A model generated the notes under the pieces. The model was not told where the DNA came from. It worked only from the letters and a program-made list of their open reading frames with translations, and did no database searches. This document shows, in pieces, positions 53,106 to 63,929 of a DNA stretch of 64,000 nucleotides. The position numbers and the translations under genes are program-made. Each line of letters starts with the position of its first letter. Position 1 is the stretch's first letter. This DNA is from Ascarosepion bandense (lineage: Eukaryota > Mollusca > Cephalopoda > Sepiida > Sepiidae). The stretch is from the NCBI GenBank assembly GCA_037127315.1, contig JBBBDQ010000308.1:82001-146000 (forward strand), written 5' to 3'.

Positions 53106-53153
<48 letters not shown>
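53106..53153. repeat. (ATT)n microsatellite
   Basis: About 16 units inside R1 copy b; absent from copy a. Confidence 0.95.
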
Positions 53154-53569
53154 GTAAGGGAAAAAAACCATGACACACATGACCTTTTACTGTAAACATA
53201 GAAATTATCATACAAAAAATCTTCAGATACACAGAAAATAAAATAAAATAAAAATTATTTTAAAAATATGATGGCTAAATGATTTATATTAAACTTTTCA
53301 ATTTTCGATTAGTAAATATAATCTTCACTTAATAAATTACCAACCTAATATCTGTAAGTCTTTGAAATATTTTCAAGATATTTTGGAAACTTTATAAATT
53401 ATTACAATTAAAAAAATAAAAACAATTCTTTTAAAATTTCATTATTAGTCGAATTATTTTTCTTCAGACTATAATGTTTTTCATTTACATTATTTATTAA
53501 AACAATTACAAGTTTATCTAATTAAATAATGCCATAGATTTATTGTATTTTTTATTTTGTAACCTTATT

Positions 53570-55035
53570 TCTACATATGGAAAATATGTAATTCTTAGTT
53601 TAATACGACCGAACGAAGGAAATTATTATTAGTGGTATTGTTTGTTGTAAATCGCGATATGAGCGCTGATTAGAAATATTTTAATACTCGGATGCTTGTA
53701 AAATCCGGAAAATAGAAAAACTAGCTGGAAATTGGGAAGAAAAGATAAATGTATTTTTTCTATTGTTATTCAGAAGCGAATTTTTTGGCCAGTAGAGTGA
53801 AAAAATAAAGATAGTAAAAAAAAAAAGGCTGTCAGGACTTTTGGTGGGATTAGGGTAAGGTTAGATCCATAGTTCCCACATTTGCTGGGAAAAGGATTTG
53901 AAAATTTGAAAACCTAAAATGATGTAATTAAGACGAAGAGAAAATTACGTCAGATGAGGTGTTGTTACTTCATTGGTTAAACCAAGGGAATGATATAACT
54001 CTACCTTAAAATGTGTAGGTGGAAATAATCTCATTGGTAAAAGATCTGATTTGCATAAAGATACTCCGGGTCTCTCAAAATCCCCCAAGAGAATAGGGAA
54101 CAAATATAAAAATCGAGACACCAGCGAGAAAAATCAGTTTGTAGCTAGTTGGAGTTGCAGTCGAAATGTAACGACTAAGGGAAAAGAGTTCTCAACCGGG
54201 AGCCATGCCGATTGGGTGCCAACCGTAGAGACAGAAACTGGTCACCTTCCATCGAACTTATGGCTGAAGATATAAAGAAACGTAGAAAACCCTGCCGCCG
54301 ATCAACTTAAAAGAGTTACAGTCGAATAATGCGCCTCCGATAGAGTCCTAGCTGAAGATGTATAGAAACAGAAAGAGCTAAGTTAAGTTTCAGAGCTGCC
54401 GAGCGACAGAGACCAAACGACCCCACAACCGCCGTCGTTACCATTCGCTCCACTTCGGCTATTTCTGTAAGGCTTCGATAAAAAGCCCTGAAAGAACTTT
54501 TTGTTTTAAAAGTAATTGGGAAAATTGAAGCTATGATTATTCTAAATGAATCTTTCGCTCCGCTGTAAACATTGAAATCGATGATTGTACATTCTGCTTT
54601 TATTGTTAATTAATTTTTTTTTTTATGTGTATAAAGACTTTTTGCGTAACTCATCCAGGCGTCTTCGAACTTATTTATTTATTTATTTATTTTATTTTAT
54701 TTTATTTTATTTATATTTTATTTTTATTTTTATTTTTTTATTTTTTTGGTGCCGTATTTATTTTATCAACACACGTGTACTCGTGCGTCCGATCTGGTTT
54801 AAGGTGGTAGAGAAACGGCTACCGGATTTTCAACGTGACTTTCCTGAGATCAAAGAACACAGCGTGGGCAGGGAAGTTCACCGTTTTAATAGACGTCTTG
54901 AGACCATCATCACGATTAGCAACCCAAGAGCGTCGTCATAATTGGTGCCGTTTCGACAGCATCAACTCTGACTCAGGTTCATCATCGTAATTGACCTCTG
55001 GACCCATTCAGACAAATAGCCGACCGACAGTGTTA
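53570..55035 (+). mobile_element. Insertion in R1, possible LTR with primer-binding-like site
   Basis: Present in R1 copy b only. It holds TATA-like blocks (AAATATAAAAATCGAG at 54106, GATAAAAAGCCC at 54478) and ends a candidate LTR at CGTCA (54939) followed by TAATTGGTGCCG, a primer-binding-like sequence. (TTTA)n tracts near 54675-54745 create open frames of no meaning. No pol coding is seen. Confidence 0.3.
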
Positions 55036-55294
55036 CAATTTTACTATTCGGAACTGATTTTCGGTAAAAGGGATTAAATGGTAAAAAAATATAAAACATG
55101 ATTTACAATCCCCAGTGAGTCCTGCGTTTAAATAATAAAACCAATTTTACCTACAAAATTTAATTTCTTGAAATTTCACAAAGTTACGTGAAAAGGAGTA
55201 ACAAAAATAAGAAAATAGTCTCATTTATTTGTGAATAAGTTCTGAAAGTTTCATTAAAATCCGATATATTTTTTTTGCAAGAATTTCCAAATTT

Positions 55295-55755
55295 AAAAAA
55301 AAGCTGTTATGTAATAATTAAAAAAACTGTTATGTAATAATTTAAAGAATAAAAACTGTTATGTAATAATAATAAAAAACTGTTAGGTAATAATTAAAAA
55401 AACTGTTATGTAATAATTTTAAAAAAAACTGTTATGTAATAATTTAAAGAATAAAAACGGTTATGTAATAATAATAATAATAATAAAAACTGTTAGGTAA
55501 TAATTAAAAAAAACTGTTATGTAATAATTTAAAAAAACTGTTATGTAATAATAAAAAAACTGTTGTGTAATAATTTTAAGAATAAAAACTGTTATGTAAT
55601 AATAATAAAAAAACTGTTAGGTAATAATTAAAAAAACTGTTATGTAATAATTAAAAAACATGTTATGTAATAATTAAAAAAAGAATGTTGTGTAATAATT
55701 TAAAATATGTTATGTAATAATTTAAAAAACTGTTATGTAATACTTAAAAAACTGG
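55295..55755 (+). repeat. AT-rich minisatellite (CTGTTATGTAATAATT), ~18 units
   Basis: Units of 20-32 bp vary by A-run length. The variants AAGAATAAAAA, AATAATAA and TTAGG recur in that order three times, showing a higher-order unit of four to five repeats. R1 copy a has only a single related motif at the same place, so the expansion is specific to copy b. Confidence 0.85.
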
Positions 55756-56239
55756 AAATTCTCGTAACGATTTGGCTCCACGCTAACGAAAATAAAACAA
55801 GATTTTTACCAGTTTCGAACGTGTTAAAAGAATTCAAAAATTCTTTAAAATAATTAAAAATACCTTGTCATTCTTCTTAATAATAACATAAACATTATGA
55901 TGGAAATTTCGTTTTTATTAAGTTTGGGGCCGTTTTCTTCTTCATACTATGTTGTTTTTCAGCAATTTGGAGATACCTAATTACCACGTTTCGTAATAGT
56001 TACATATTGATTGTTTATATGAGTCTATTAAATATTTATTCATCCTAATCAAATAAACGGACTCTATTTATTTGGTTATAGAATGAAATAATACATGCGT
56101 GTATCTCCGTACATTTGTCGTTGATTTTCCACTGTTGTCTCCTATAAATGCAATTGTGCAATCACGTGTATCTCCATATAGTTCATCCACTGCTGCACTC
56201 ACTCATTGTACATACACACACGCGATCTTCACGTGATGT

Positions 56240-56395
56240 CCTTATACTTTCCCGGGACTTATAAAAAGCAGACACACGTATTCTGACACAGCGGTTCCAG
56301 TTCGAATACCAAACAAGGCAGTTTCAGCTGCCCGCGATAGCACCATGTTATCGCGGGGTCGCGTTCTTCAACCTACAGTTGGCGCAGACACTCAA
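56240..56395 (+). mobile_element. Possible LTR fragment
   Basis: TATA-like GACTTATAAAAAGCAGAC (56268-56285), a transcribed-start-like region, and CCTACAGTTGGCGCAGACAC (56371-56390), in which TGGCGC could be a primer-binding site after an LTR ending in ACA. It is cut by the foldback fragment at 56400. Confidence 0.25.
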
Positions 56396-56399
56396 CATT

Positions 56400-56590
56400 T
56401 TCGGTTGTTTATAACCAAGTTTCGTTAATCTTCGTTAATTTCCGGTAGAAATAAATATATAATGCTGTTTGATTATAAACAGAAAATCTACTTAAATACG
56501 AGTATCGATCAAAAATAATGTTCAAACAAATCATTTCAAATTGTCGGTTGTTTATAACCAAGTTTCGTTAATCTTCGTTAATTTCCATAT
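56400..56590. repeat. Foldback-related fragment without the tRNA
   Basis: TCGGTTGTTTATAACCAAGT and TTCGTTAATTTCC occur twice (56402 and 56541). Between them lies ATCTACTTAAATACGAGTAT, as in the arms at 13350-14058. The tRNA-like part is absent. Confidence 0.65.
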
Positions 56591-56707
56591 ACCTAATTTT
56601 CTTAACACAGTGTGAATCTTTTCATTATGAACATGTGGTGATACCGACCGAGCAAAAGCGAGGGACCAGATTTTTGCACTCTCACGACCAGAAAGCAAAT
56701 TTTAATT

Positions 56708-57165
56708 GCTATTGTTCTCAGGTTCACCCTGACCCGGAGTGGTAGCACCGGTTAGGGTCCCAGCTATGAGGAAATAGTTAACCCCCAAACTGGGGTCAAA
56801 ACACTATGAAAGTATAAAAATAGACCTTTATAGAAATATATACATAAAAATAGACTTTTATAGAAAAATATACATTTTTGAAAGAAAAATATTACCAACA
56901 GTTTTTAAGAAAAAATTATTACCATAACACATTTTTGAAGGAAAAAAATGATTCCCAGTAAAACATCTTTGAATACAAAACTAGAAAACATTTTCAGTTT
57001 TCTAAAATAAAAAAAGAATAAAAACAAAAAAAAAATTCATTAAAATCTGATTAAATCAACCTTCTCACTATAACCGAACATTAAAACAAAATACCTTAAA
57101 ACCCCACTTTTTGGCATTAAATAACCCGCAGAGATTAATATGCCGTTAAACAAAACTTAAACTCA
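56708..57165 (+). mobile_element. SINE-B, second copy
   Basis: GACCCGGAGTGGTAGCACCG, CCCCCAAACTGGGGTCAAAA, TTGAAAGAAAAATATTACC and the tail ATTAAATAACCCGCAGAG match the copy at 16493-16922 end to end. Confidence 0.65.
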
Positions 57166-57174
57166 AACTCTTCT

Positions 57175-57700
57175 TCTTTTATGTGTTGTATCACTTCAAG
57201 ACATCGTCGATCATGACCCTCCACATCTTTCTGTCTTTTTTAATAATTTTTTCCTTCTGATATTTTTCCAACTATTTTCAAGTTCTTTTTAGTATGTCAA
57301 GCGTTTGCTTTCTTCTGTCCGACTTTTCTTTTATCCACCCTGTGAGTATCAGATTTTCCTAGCCTCTTTCCTTATTACGCGCTCCAGAAATTTCAACTGT
57401 CTCTTCCTGATGTTAAGCAGAAGTTTCTTTTTCGTTTCCATTCTCTCCAAAACCTCGTTGTTGCTCACATGTTCGGCCCATGCAATCCTCAGCATCCTTC
57501 TGTAGAACCACATTTTTGTTGCTTCGAGTTTCTTCTTCGTCTTTCAGATTGTTCGGCGTTCGCTGCCATACAAGACAACAGATATCACGTAACAGTTCAG
57601 TACTCTCTTCTTTGCAACGAAATTTTCATGCCACTTAATAATCTGATTAACTTTCGGAATGCATCTTTGGTCATACTAATCGGTCTATGGGCCTAAACAA
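57175..57700 (-). mobile_element. RTE 3' fragment
   Basis: Minus strand from a MTKDAFRKVN block through MWFYRRMLRI, KRQLKFLE and ENLILT, to the terminal GACGATGTCTTGAAGTGAT and a GAAGAAGAG tail. Confidence 0.75.
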
Positions 57701-57714
57701 TATCTCCGACAATT

Positions 57715-58340
57715 CACACTCCACCCACATCTATTGAACAGGAGAAGAGGCTCATCCCTTGTTTCCTGTTTAGGATGCATTTTCCGGTTTTCTAATCTTC
57801 TCACTTTGTTTTTTGTTTTTTTCTTTCAATTGGAGTAGATAGATTAAACTATCGCCCGGTTCACACTCCACCCAACTGAAACAAAATTCGATATATTTTA
57901 TTTCAATTAATATAATTTTTGTTTGAAATACACGAGAGTATTCTGCTTACTGGAAATAGTAAATTTAATCATTTGGCTTACAATTAAAACCAAATTAAGT
58001 TTCAAAACAATTGGAGTAGATAGACTAAACTATCGCCCGGTTCACACTCCACCCACATCTATTGAACAGGTGAAGAGGCTCATCCCTTGTTTCCTGTTTA
58101 GGATGCGGTTTCCGGTTTTCTCTTTTCCAATCTTCTCACTTTTTTTTTCAATTGGAGTAGATAGACTAAACTATCGCCCGGTTCACACTCCACCCACATC
58201 TATTGAACAGGTGAAGAGGCTCATCCCTTGTTTCCTGTTTAGGATGCGGTTTCCGGTTTTCTCTTTTCTAATCTTCTCACTCTTATGTAGCTCCCTGCGC
58301 ATCAGTGGCATTACCGCCTTGCTTGGGGTGATATGATTAA
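57715..58340 (+). repeat. LINE-C 3' end with 141-149-bp units, split by an R1 fragment
   Basis: Three units begin with ATAGACTAAACTATCG-type blocks (57840, 58020, 58161; the last two 141 bp apart). They end with TCTTATGTAGCTCCCTGCGC and GGGGTGATATGATTAAAAA. An R1-derived 130-bp piece lies at 57876-58004. Because 141 is a multiple of 3, an open frame spans two units; this is coincidence rather than evidence of coding. Confidence 0.75.
57876..58004 (-). mobile_element. R1 internal fragment
   Basis: Inverted match to 10110-10215: GAAATACACGAGAGTATTCT, TTTAATCATTTGGCTTAC and AAGTTTCAA. It lacks the element ends, so it was probably captured by recombination. Confidence 0.55.
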
Positions 58341-59935
58341 AAAAAATAATAAGGTCATTTCCTCACACCCGTTCGCTAATTTATTTGTGTTCGGTGACTT
58401 TGATGCCCACTATGCCAAGTGGCTAAAAAGCTCTGTTTCTGACCTTTTGGTATCCATACTACAAACTTTGCAATTACTGTCTCTCACGCAAGCGGATGAT
58501 TTCCCCACGTGCTTTCTCAGTATCCCTAAAGGATACGCTTCTCTACTAGATCTCTGCTTCACTTCTATCTCTGGCTCCTGCCAAGCCATGCAGCTTTGCC
58601 CTCTTGAAAACTCTGAACATGCTGTGGTTTCCGTTAATATCTCTCTCCACTCCAACTACCCGCAGGACTCACTCCCCGCAGGACTCTCCTACAAGCAGAA
58701 TTTCTTACTGCTACCAAAGAGCGGACTGGGATTCGTTCCACGATTTTCTTCTGTAACGTCCCTTGGGAAAAAGTGTTTAACCTCCTCGTTGAGGACTGTG
58801 CCTCTGAGATCTCCTCCTGAGTGAAAGTTGGTATTGATGCTTTCATCCCAGCCAAGAAGTCCCGTCATAAACCTCATTCGTCTCCCTGGTTCTCTCTTGC
58901 TTGCTCGGCCGCCATTATCCACACGAATCACTTCTTCCGGCCTTATCGGAGCCGCGCGTCTGACTGTAACAGGCGCCTTTTTGCTTCTGCTCGTAATGAG
59001 TGCAAGAGGATCCTAAATGGTGCTAAGCTGTTGTTTGCTGATAGAATGAACTAGCGTAGAGCAGCCCACAACTTCGGCTCCAAAGACTCTGCAAAAATGT
59101 GTTGAACAATAGCAGACTTTCCATCTCTCCTTTAATCAATAAATTTGAGGTCCTTACAGACACAAAGAACAAGGCCGGATGCATTTCTCGCAGATTCTCC
59201 TCCAATTCCACATTTGACACGTCTGCAGTATCCGCACTCGACTTCCCACTAAGAACTTAGGCTCAACTGAGGGATATATACATTATCTCCTTTCTGGTCT
59301 CTAACAAAGATTGACTCCTGTAAGGCGGGCGTAGGTGACGGGATCCCGGTTATGGTCATGAAGAAATGTACCAATGAACTCTCCTCTGTCCTCTACAAAC
59401 TTTATAATAACTGGCTCTCTGCTTTTTGCTTTCCTACCTGCTGAAAATTCTCATTTGTGGTTCCTTTATTTAAGAACTCTGGAGAACCCTCAGACTCCTC
59501 TAATTATCGTTCTATCAGCCTCCTACCAATTTTTGGCAAAGTGTTCGCGGTTATCATCAATGCTGATATGGTTCAACATCTCACAGCCCATAACCTATTC
59601 TTCAACAGTACGGCTTCCGCTTTGCCAGGTCTACCACTGATATACTAACGACCATCACCGAACACATATACCAGGCTCTCGATAAGAATGGCGAAGCTAG
59701 AGCTGTTTTTCTGGATATCTCGAATGCATTTGACAGAGTCTGGCAGGCTGGCCTTCTGCGCAAGTTAAAGGGCTATGTTATTACTAGACGCTTGTTTGAT
59801 TTAATCCAATCGTTTCTATCAAACCGCGTATTGAACGAGCATGCTCTCTAGATCCTATCATTCGGACGCGGGTGTCTTTTAATCCTAGATCCTACGCTTT
59901 CTCTGATCTTCATCAACGATCTCCCTGGTGTTCTC
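58341..59935 (+). mobile_element. LINE-C ORF2: endonuclease C-terminus and RT core
   Basis: FVFGDFDAHYAKWL (58390) and YASLLDLCFTS and SEHAVVSVNISL are the C-terminal EEP motifs (GDFNAHH, D, SDH). The linker contains PSSPWFSLACSAAI-like coding. The RT then reads PLFKNSGEPSDSSNYRSISL (59463), AVFLDISNAFDRVWQ (motif A, 59704) and LIFINDLPG (59908). Frameshifts and stops throughout make it a pseudogene. It shows LINE-C is an EEP-type LINE of the CR1/Jockey superfamily. Confidence 0.8.
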
Positions 59936-60480
59936 CTGCTAGCCACTCAGGTGTCCTCGACCGAATCCAACGGAAAATCTGTCATGTGATCGATCCCAGC
60001 TTGACAGCTAGGATACAGTCGCTTTCTCACCGACGCAGTGTGGCTTCCATGTGTCTCTTCTACAAATACTTTCACGGCTTCTGCTCAGATGAACTTAGCT
60101 CACTGGTAACCCCCTATATACGATTTTCCTCGAGCCACAAGATTAGCAACTAGGTCCCACCCTTTTACTGCGAAACCAATATATTGTAAACGCAAATTCT
60201 ACTCCAGCAGCTTCTTTTCTTGCACTTTTCGCCTGTGGAATTCTCTTCCGCATATTTGCTTTCCTGACAGTTACAATCTCCAAGAATTTAAATGTAAAGT
60301 CAATAGTCATCTCATGTCACACTAACTTACATCCTCTCTCTCATGCTTTTTCTTCGTCCATCCCACTTTCATCAGTACTGTTTTCCTTCTCCTACTCTCT
60401 TCCTGACACCCCCTGCAACCTCTCACTCCTCATAACATTCCTCCTCTGGTTTTCTCACTGTTCTGCTACCTATTTTCTCA
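59936..60480 (+). mobile_element. LINE-C C-terminal part with internal deletion
   Basis: Joined directly to the INDLPGVLL block is SGVLDRIQRKICHVIDPSL, IQSLSHRRSVASMCLFYKYF and the C-terminal block. The YADD-to-IWSG segment, about 500 bp, is missing. The 3' terminal GTAGCC block is also lost. Confidence 0.75.
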
Positions 60481-60499
60481 ACTTTTCGATTATAAAAAA

Positions 60500-61505
60500 A
60501 AAGATCCCAAGTAGGCATTTACGCTGACGACACCACCATTTACTCCCGCTTCAGTAAGTAATCTGCCGAGGCTGACAAAGTAAATCTAGCTGCTGATCTT
60601 GAAATGGACCTCCATTCTTTGCTGGTCTGGGGTAAGAATTGCTCGTAAATTCTATTGCTTCCAAAACGAAGCTGCTATCTTTCAACCACCATAGATAATC
60701 TCTCCTACTTCCCTCCTCATCAGCATGGGTCACGCTAGTCTCCCGGAAAGCAATCCATTGCGCCTCCTCGGCCTCACTAGTAGAACGACTACATTGAATC
60801 AACAGCTAAATCTACTGCTAGGAAGGTCGGGTCACTTTGTCGGGTGAGGAAGTTTTTCTCGCCTGAAACCATCTTGCACATATACAAATCTACCATCCGC
60901 CCGTGCATTGAATACAGTAGTCATATCTGGTCGGGCACCCCTGCTATTCGTCTCGGGGTTCTCGACATAATCCAAATAAGAATCTTCAATGTAATCGATC
61001 CCGAATTAGCAGCTCGACTCTAGTCTCTTTCTCACCGACGAGATCTGTCTACAAATATTTTCATGACTTCTGCTCTGACGGGCTTAGCTCCCTGGGACCC
61101 CCTCTAGACGAATTTACTCGTGTTTCTAAACTGGAAACAAGGTCCCACCTTTTTACAGTCAAAACAACCAAATCCAGACCTCACTTCTACTCTAACAGTT
61201 TCTTTTCTCGCACTTCCCGCCCTTCCGTAAACTTGTTTGCCCTAATAGCTACAATCTCCAAGAGTTTGAGTGCAACGTTATTTACCATTCATGACTCCAC
61301 CCATTTTCCAGACCCCCCCCCCCTGTATCTTGTTCTTCTCCTTTTTCACTCTACTCTGACGCGGTTCTCTTCACACTAATATTCCCACCCTCCTCTTATC
61401 CATTCGCCGACACATCCTGTAACCTGTCCCTCTTTCTATTCGCTCTCCTCCTATGTAGCCCTTTGCTCCCGCTCCCCTCTATCTTGGGTGAAACGATTAG
61501 AAGGA
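60500..61505 (+). mobile_element. LINE-C, second copy in tandem
   Basis: Starts at SQVGIYADDTTIYSR-type coding (degenerate, near 60510), then NDYIESTAKSTARKVGSLC, YKSTIRPCIEYSSHIWSGTP and IDPELAARL, to a decayed C-terminus. It ends TATGTAGCCCTTTGCTCC and GGGTGAAACGATTAGAA. Its start coincides with the segment deleted from the copy before it. Confidence 0.75.
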
Positions 61506-62284
61506 CCTGAAGGAGACTACCACCGGCTTTAAATTTGTTGTTTTTTTTATTTTTATTTTTTATTTTTTTTTACTTTTTTCAGTGCAATCTTATCGACTAC
61601 ACCCTAAACTTTCCGATTGACAAAAAAAAAGTTGGAAAAATTTCGACATTTAAATAATTTTAGTGGTGGGTGGCACGGTTTTTCATACAACCTTATGGTA
61701 AATCGATCCTGTGCAATTAACTTTTTTGCTTGTACATAATCAACAACTGAATCCTTTTGCGAAATTTTTGAATAAAGCCATTCTTGGAGTTTCCGAGTAA
61801 GATGCCAAAGGAAAAAACTAAAGAAAACTTCAAAAAGACAAAAGCAAGAGCAACAACTCGTCCCCCCAAAAAAAACAAAAAAACAAAGCGACCCCAACGT
61901 GAGTGGTTCCAAAATGGAGGATCGATTTACTATAACGTTGTATGAGAAACTGAGCCCCCAACCTAAATTGTTTAAATATTGAATTTTTTTTTTTTTTGAT
62001 AATCGGAAACTGTAGGTAATAACCGATAAAACTGCACTGAAAAAACTAAAAAAAAAAATGAAAAACAACAAATTTAATGGTGGTGCTAGTCTCCTTCACG
62101 GCCGTCAAAAAAAAAAAAAAAACAAAACAAAAATATTCACTGTCGCACTTTCCTCTGTTAGAAAACTTCCAAATCCGTGTATAAATAATACAAATAGTGA
62201 ATTCTGACAGAAATTAAAGGAGTCTATAAAACTTCATGTGTATAATAACATTTAAGTTTTGTTTTTGTTTTTTTAGTTAATTTA
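61506..62284. other. Homopolymer-rich stretch with GGGGGATC-type palindrome
   Basis: T-runs near 61540-61570 and A-runs near 61620 and 61870 give false open frames. At 61912-61965 GGAGGATCGATTTACTA and ACTGAGCCCCCAAC form a degraded member of the GGGGGATC palindrome family. Confidence 0.45.
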
Positions 62285-62464
62285 TCTATGTATCTGTCAT
62301 TGCATCTGCTTTCTCAGCTTTCTATTGTTCCTTTCTAACTAGCTTGTACTCCTCACTCTTTTCTAATTAATCTTTTTACATTTATGTAACCCCCTGCACA
62401 TCAGTGGCGTTTCTGCCTTGCTCGGGGTGAAATGATTAAAAAAAAAAAAAAAAAAAAAAAAAAA
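62285..62464 (+). mobile_element. LINE-C-type 3' end
   Basis: TTATGTAACCCCCTGCACAT and GGGGTGAAATGATT are followed by a run of about 27 A. It matches the ends at 47860 and 27291 in reverse. This copy is very short (5'-truncated), and the long poly(A) suggests it is young. Confidence 0.75.
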
Positions 62465-62609
62465 GTACCCCGGTAGAATTTTCCTCGGGTTGAAAAAGAA
62501 TTTAAAGAAATTAATAAAGGTTTTTAGAGAAATTTATGAACATTTTAATGGTGTATGTTTTCAATCCATATCTTTTAGGCCAGCAAAATATAAAATCTGT
62601 TATTTTTAA

Positions 62610-63085
62610 TCAGTCAGTTAAGTGCCATAAATGAGACACGCTTGAGCGATCATGTCTCGAAAGAGACATGACTGACTAGGCAGAAGATTTACCTGCAGTA
62701 GGTTAACATTACTTTCTGCGGTAGACTGGTTGCCAACCAAGGCTAAAGGAGACAATATGTCCAGCTATCTAATTCTTTTATCCAGATCAGTCAGTTATGT
62801 GCCATACATGATACACGCTTGGACGATCATGTCTCTTTCGAGGTATGACTGACTAGGCAGAAGATTTTCATGCAATAGGTTGCTGTTATTTTCTGTGCTA
62901 GACTGGTTGTTAACCAAAGCTATAGAACCCAATCTGCTATTTAACCCATAGCTGGAGGAGCAGCGGATTGATATTTTCCTAAAGATATTTGCGCTTAAGT
63001 GAATGCAACAAATTCAACTGGAATTTGAACTCGGCTCTCCGATTTCACGTTTTGAACCGATATCCCCTGCACCACAACACGCATT
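62610..63085 (-). mobile_element. SINE-A dimer with short linker
   Basis: Minus strand: head (damaged box B GAGTTCAAATTCC), core 1, linker TCTGGATAAAAGAATTAGAT, core 2 and tail. The linker matches that of the trimer at 17906-18515, so this is a second, independent locus of the same multimer type. Confidence 0.85.
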
Positions 63086-63118
63086 TGCATCCTTCAAAGG
63101 CATTTATAACTCACTGAG

Positions 63119-63226
63119 CTTATGACCATATCAAGTTAAAACACCAGTTCCCTGACGATCACCAAATAATAAGCCTGGTCAGTAGATAAAAGGGTGACTG
63201 CCTAGTAATATCAAGTGCTGTAAGCT
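63119..63226 (+). pseudogene. 5S rRNA-like fragment of SINE-5S
   Basis: CTTATGACCATATCAAGTTA, CCAGTTCCCTGACGATCACC and AAGGGTGACTGC..AGTGCTGTAAGC align along 5S rRNA, with a deletion of the TTAAGCAACG control block. No tRNA head follows. It is the most decayed of five copies. Confidence 0.65.
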
Positions 63227-63229
63227 TCA

Positions 63230-63523
63230 AGAGACTCGAAAGAAATGTGGTTCTAGAGAAGGATGCTCAGGATAACACAGACCAAACATATGAGCAACGA
63301 TAAGGTTTTGGAAAGGAGGATAACAAAAAGAAAACGTATTTAACATAAGGAAAAGACAGCTGACGTTTCTTGAGCACGTAATGCGGAAGAAGGGATCGGA
63401 GAATATGATATTTACAGCGTGGATAGTAAAGAATGCTACAAGGGAAAGCAACGAGAGCTGGGCTTGAGACAGTGGATTTAGCGGAACAGGGCTTGGAAGA
63501 GATACCAAGAAGAAAAGTGTGAA
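63230..63523 (+). mobile_element. RTE fragment, left of MITE
   Basis: Coding resembles KEMWF.RRMLRITQTKHMSND, then VLERRITKRKRI, and the LETVD..AEQGLEEIP region. It breaks at AAGTGTGAA where the MITE begins. Confidence 0.75.
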
Positions 63524-63846
63524 CCCTCTAGGGCCATTCGTATCATATTTGATACAGTATTTCCCTATAAGGAAACATTTGGTATTTCCCTATAAGGAAA
63601 CATTTGGTATTCATTGACTGAGCAGTCAGTACTGCTTTCATTTGAAATTTATAAAATATTTCTCTTAAAAAATTTTTCAGGAAAATATTTCTTTCAAGGC
63701 TTGTTTTCCTACTGTATCAAATATGATACGAATGGCCCAAGAGGGTTAAGGCTTATACTGGGCATAAAGTGGGGGATCAGTTCTATATTGTTATGAAGTA
63801 ATAAACAGATCCCCCACTAATATGATACGAATGGCCCTAGAGGGTT
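63524..63846. mobile_element. piggyBac-like MITE at a TTAA site, with duplicated right end
   Basis: The left end is CCCTCTAGGGCCATTCGTAT. The outer right end (63821-63846) is its perfect inverted copy. A second right end (63715-63746, one mismatch) lies inside, followed by TTAA (63747-63750). Between the two right ends is a GGGGGATC palindrome (63768-63815). Flanks are TGAA (63520-63523, from TTAA) and TTAA (63847-63850). A 25-bp tandem duplication (TTTCCCTATAAGGAAACATT) lies near 63563-63610. CCCT ends with TTAA targets are the piggyBac signature. Confidence 0.75.
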
Positions 63847-63925
63847 AAGAGAGAACATGGATGGAGGCAAGTGGAGGTCTATGATCACCTACGTCCTGAA
63901 GGATCATGGTAGACAGAAGAAGAAA
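63847..63925 (+). mobile_element. RTE 3' end, right of MITE
   Basis: GGAGGTCTATGATCACCTAC then GTCCTGAAGG, the standard RTE terminus (WRSMIAYVLKG), and an AGAAGAAGAAAT tail. It completes the copy that begins at 63230. Confidence 0.75.
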
Positions 63926-63929
63926 TAAT

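Larger units (their letters stand above)
52622..55977. mobile_element. R1: TIR element, copy b, with internal insertion
   Basis: The 5' end is GGTACCTCTATTC and the inverted 3' end is TTTGGAGATACC, both flanked by TA (52620-52621, 55978-55979). The first ~950 bp and last ~950 bp align with 10066-11522 (for example TTGAAAGCTAAATGATTAA and GTATTTCAAAC). The middle (about 53570-55035) has no counterpart there and is an insertion. Confidence 0.65.

Noticed and set aside
57923..58336. 137-codon frame reading GVDRLNYRPVHTPP twice; similar frames at 3786-4147 and 9719-9910
   Set aside because: It arises from the 141-149-bp repeat unit; most units are 149 bp, which is out of frame, so selection for protein is unlikely.
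61604..62071. 155-codon minus-strand frame rich in Phe
   Set aside because: It is built on A/T homopolymers; no domain or homologue recognised.
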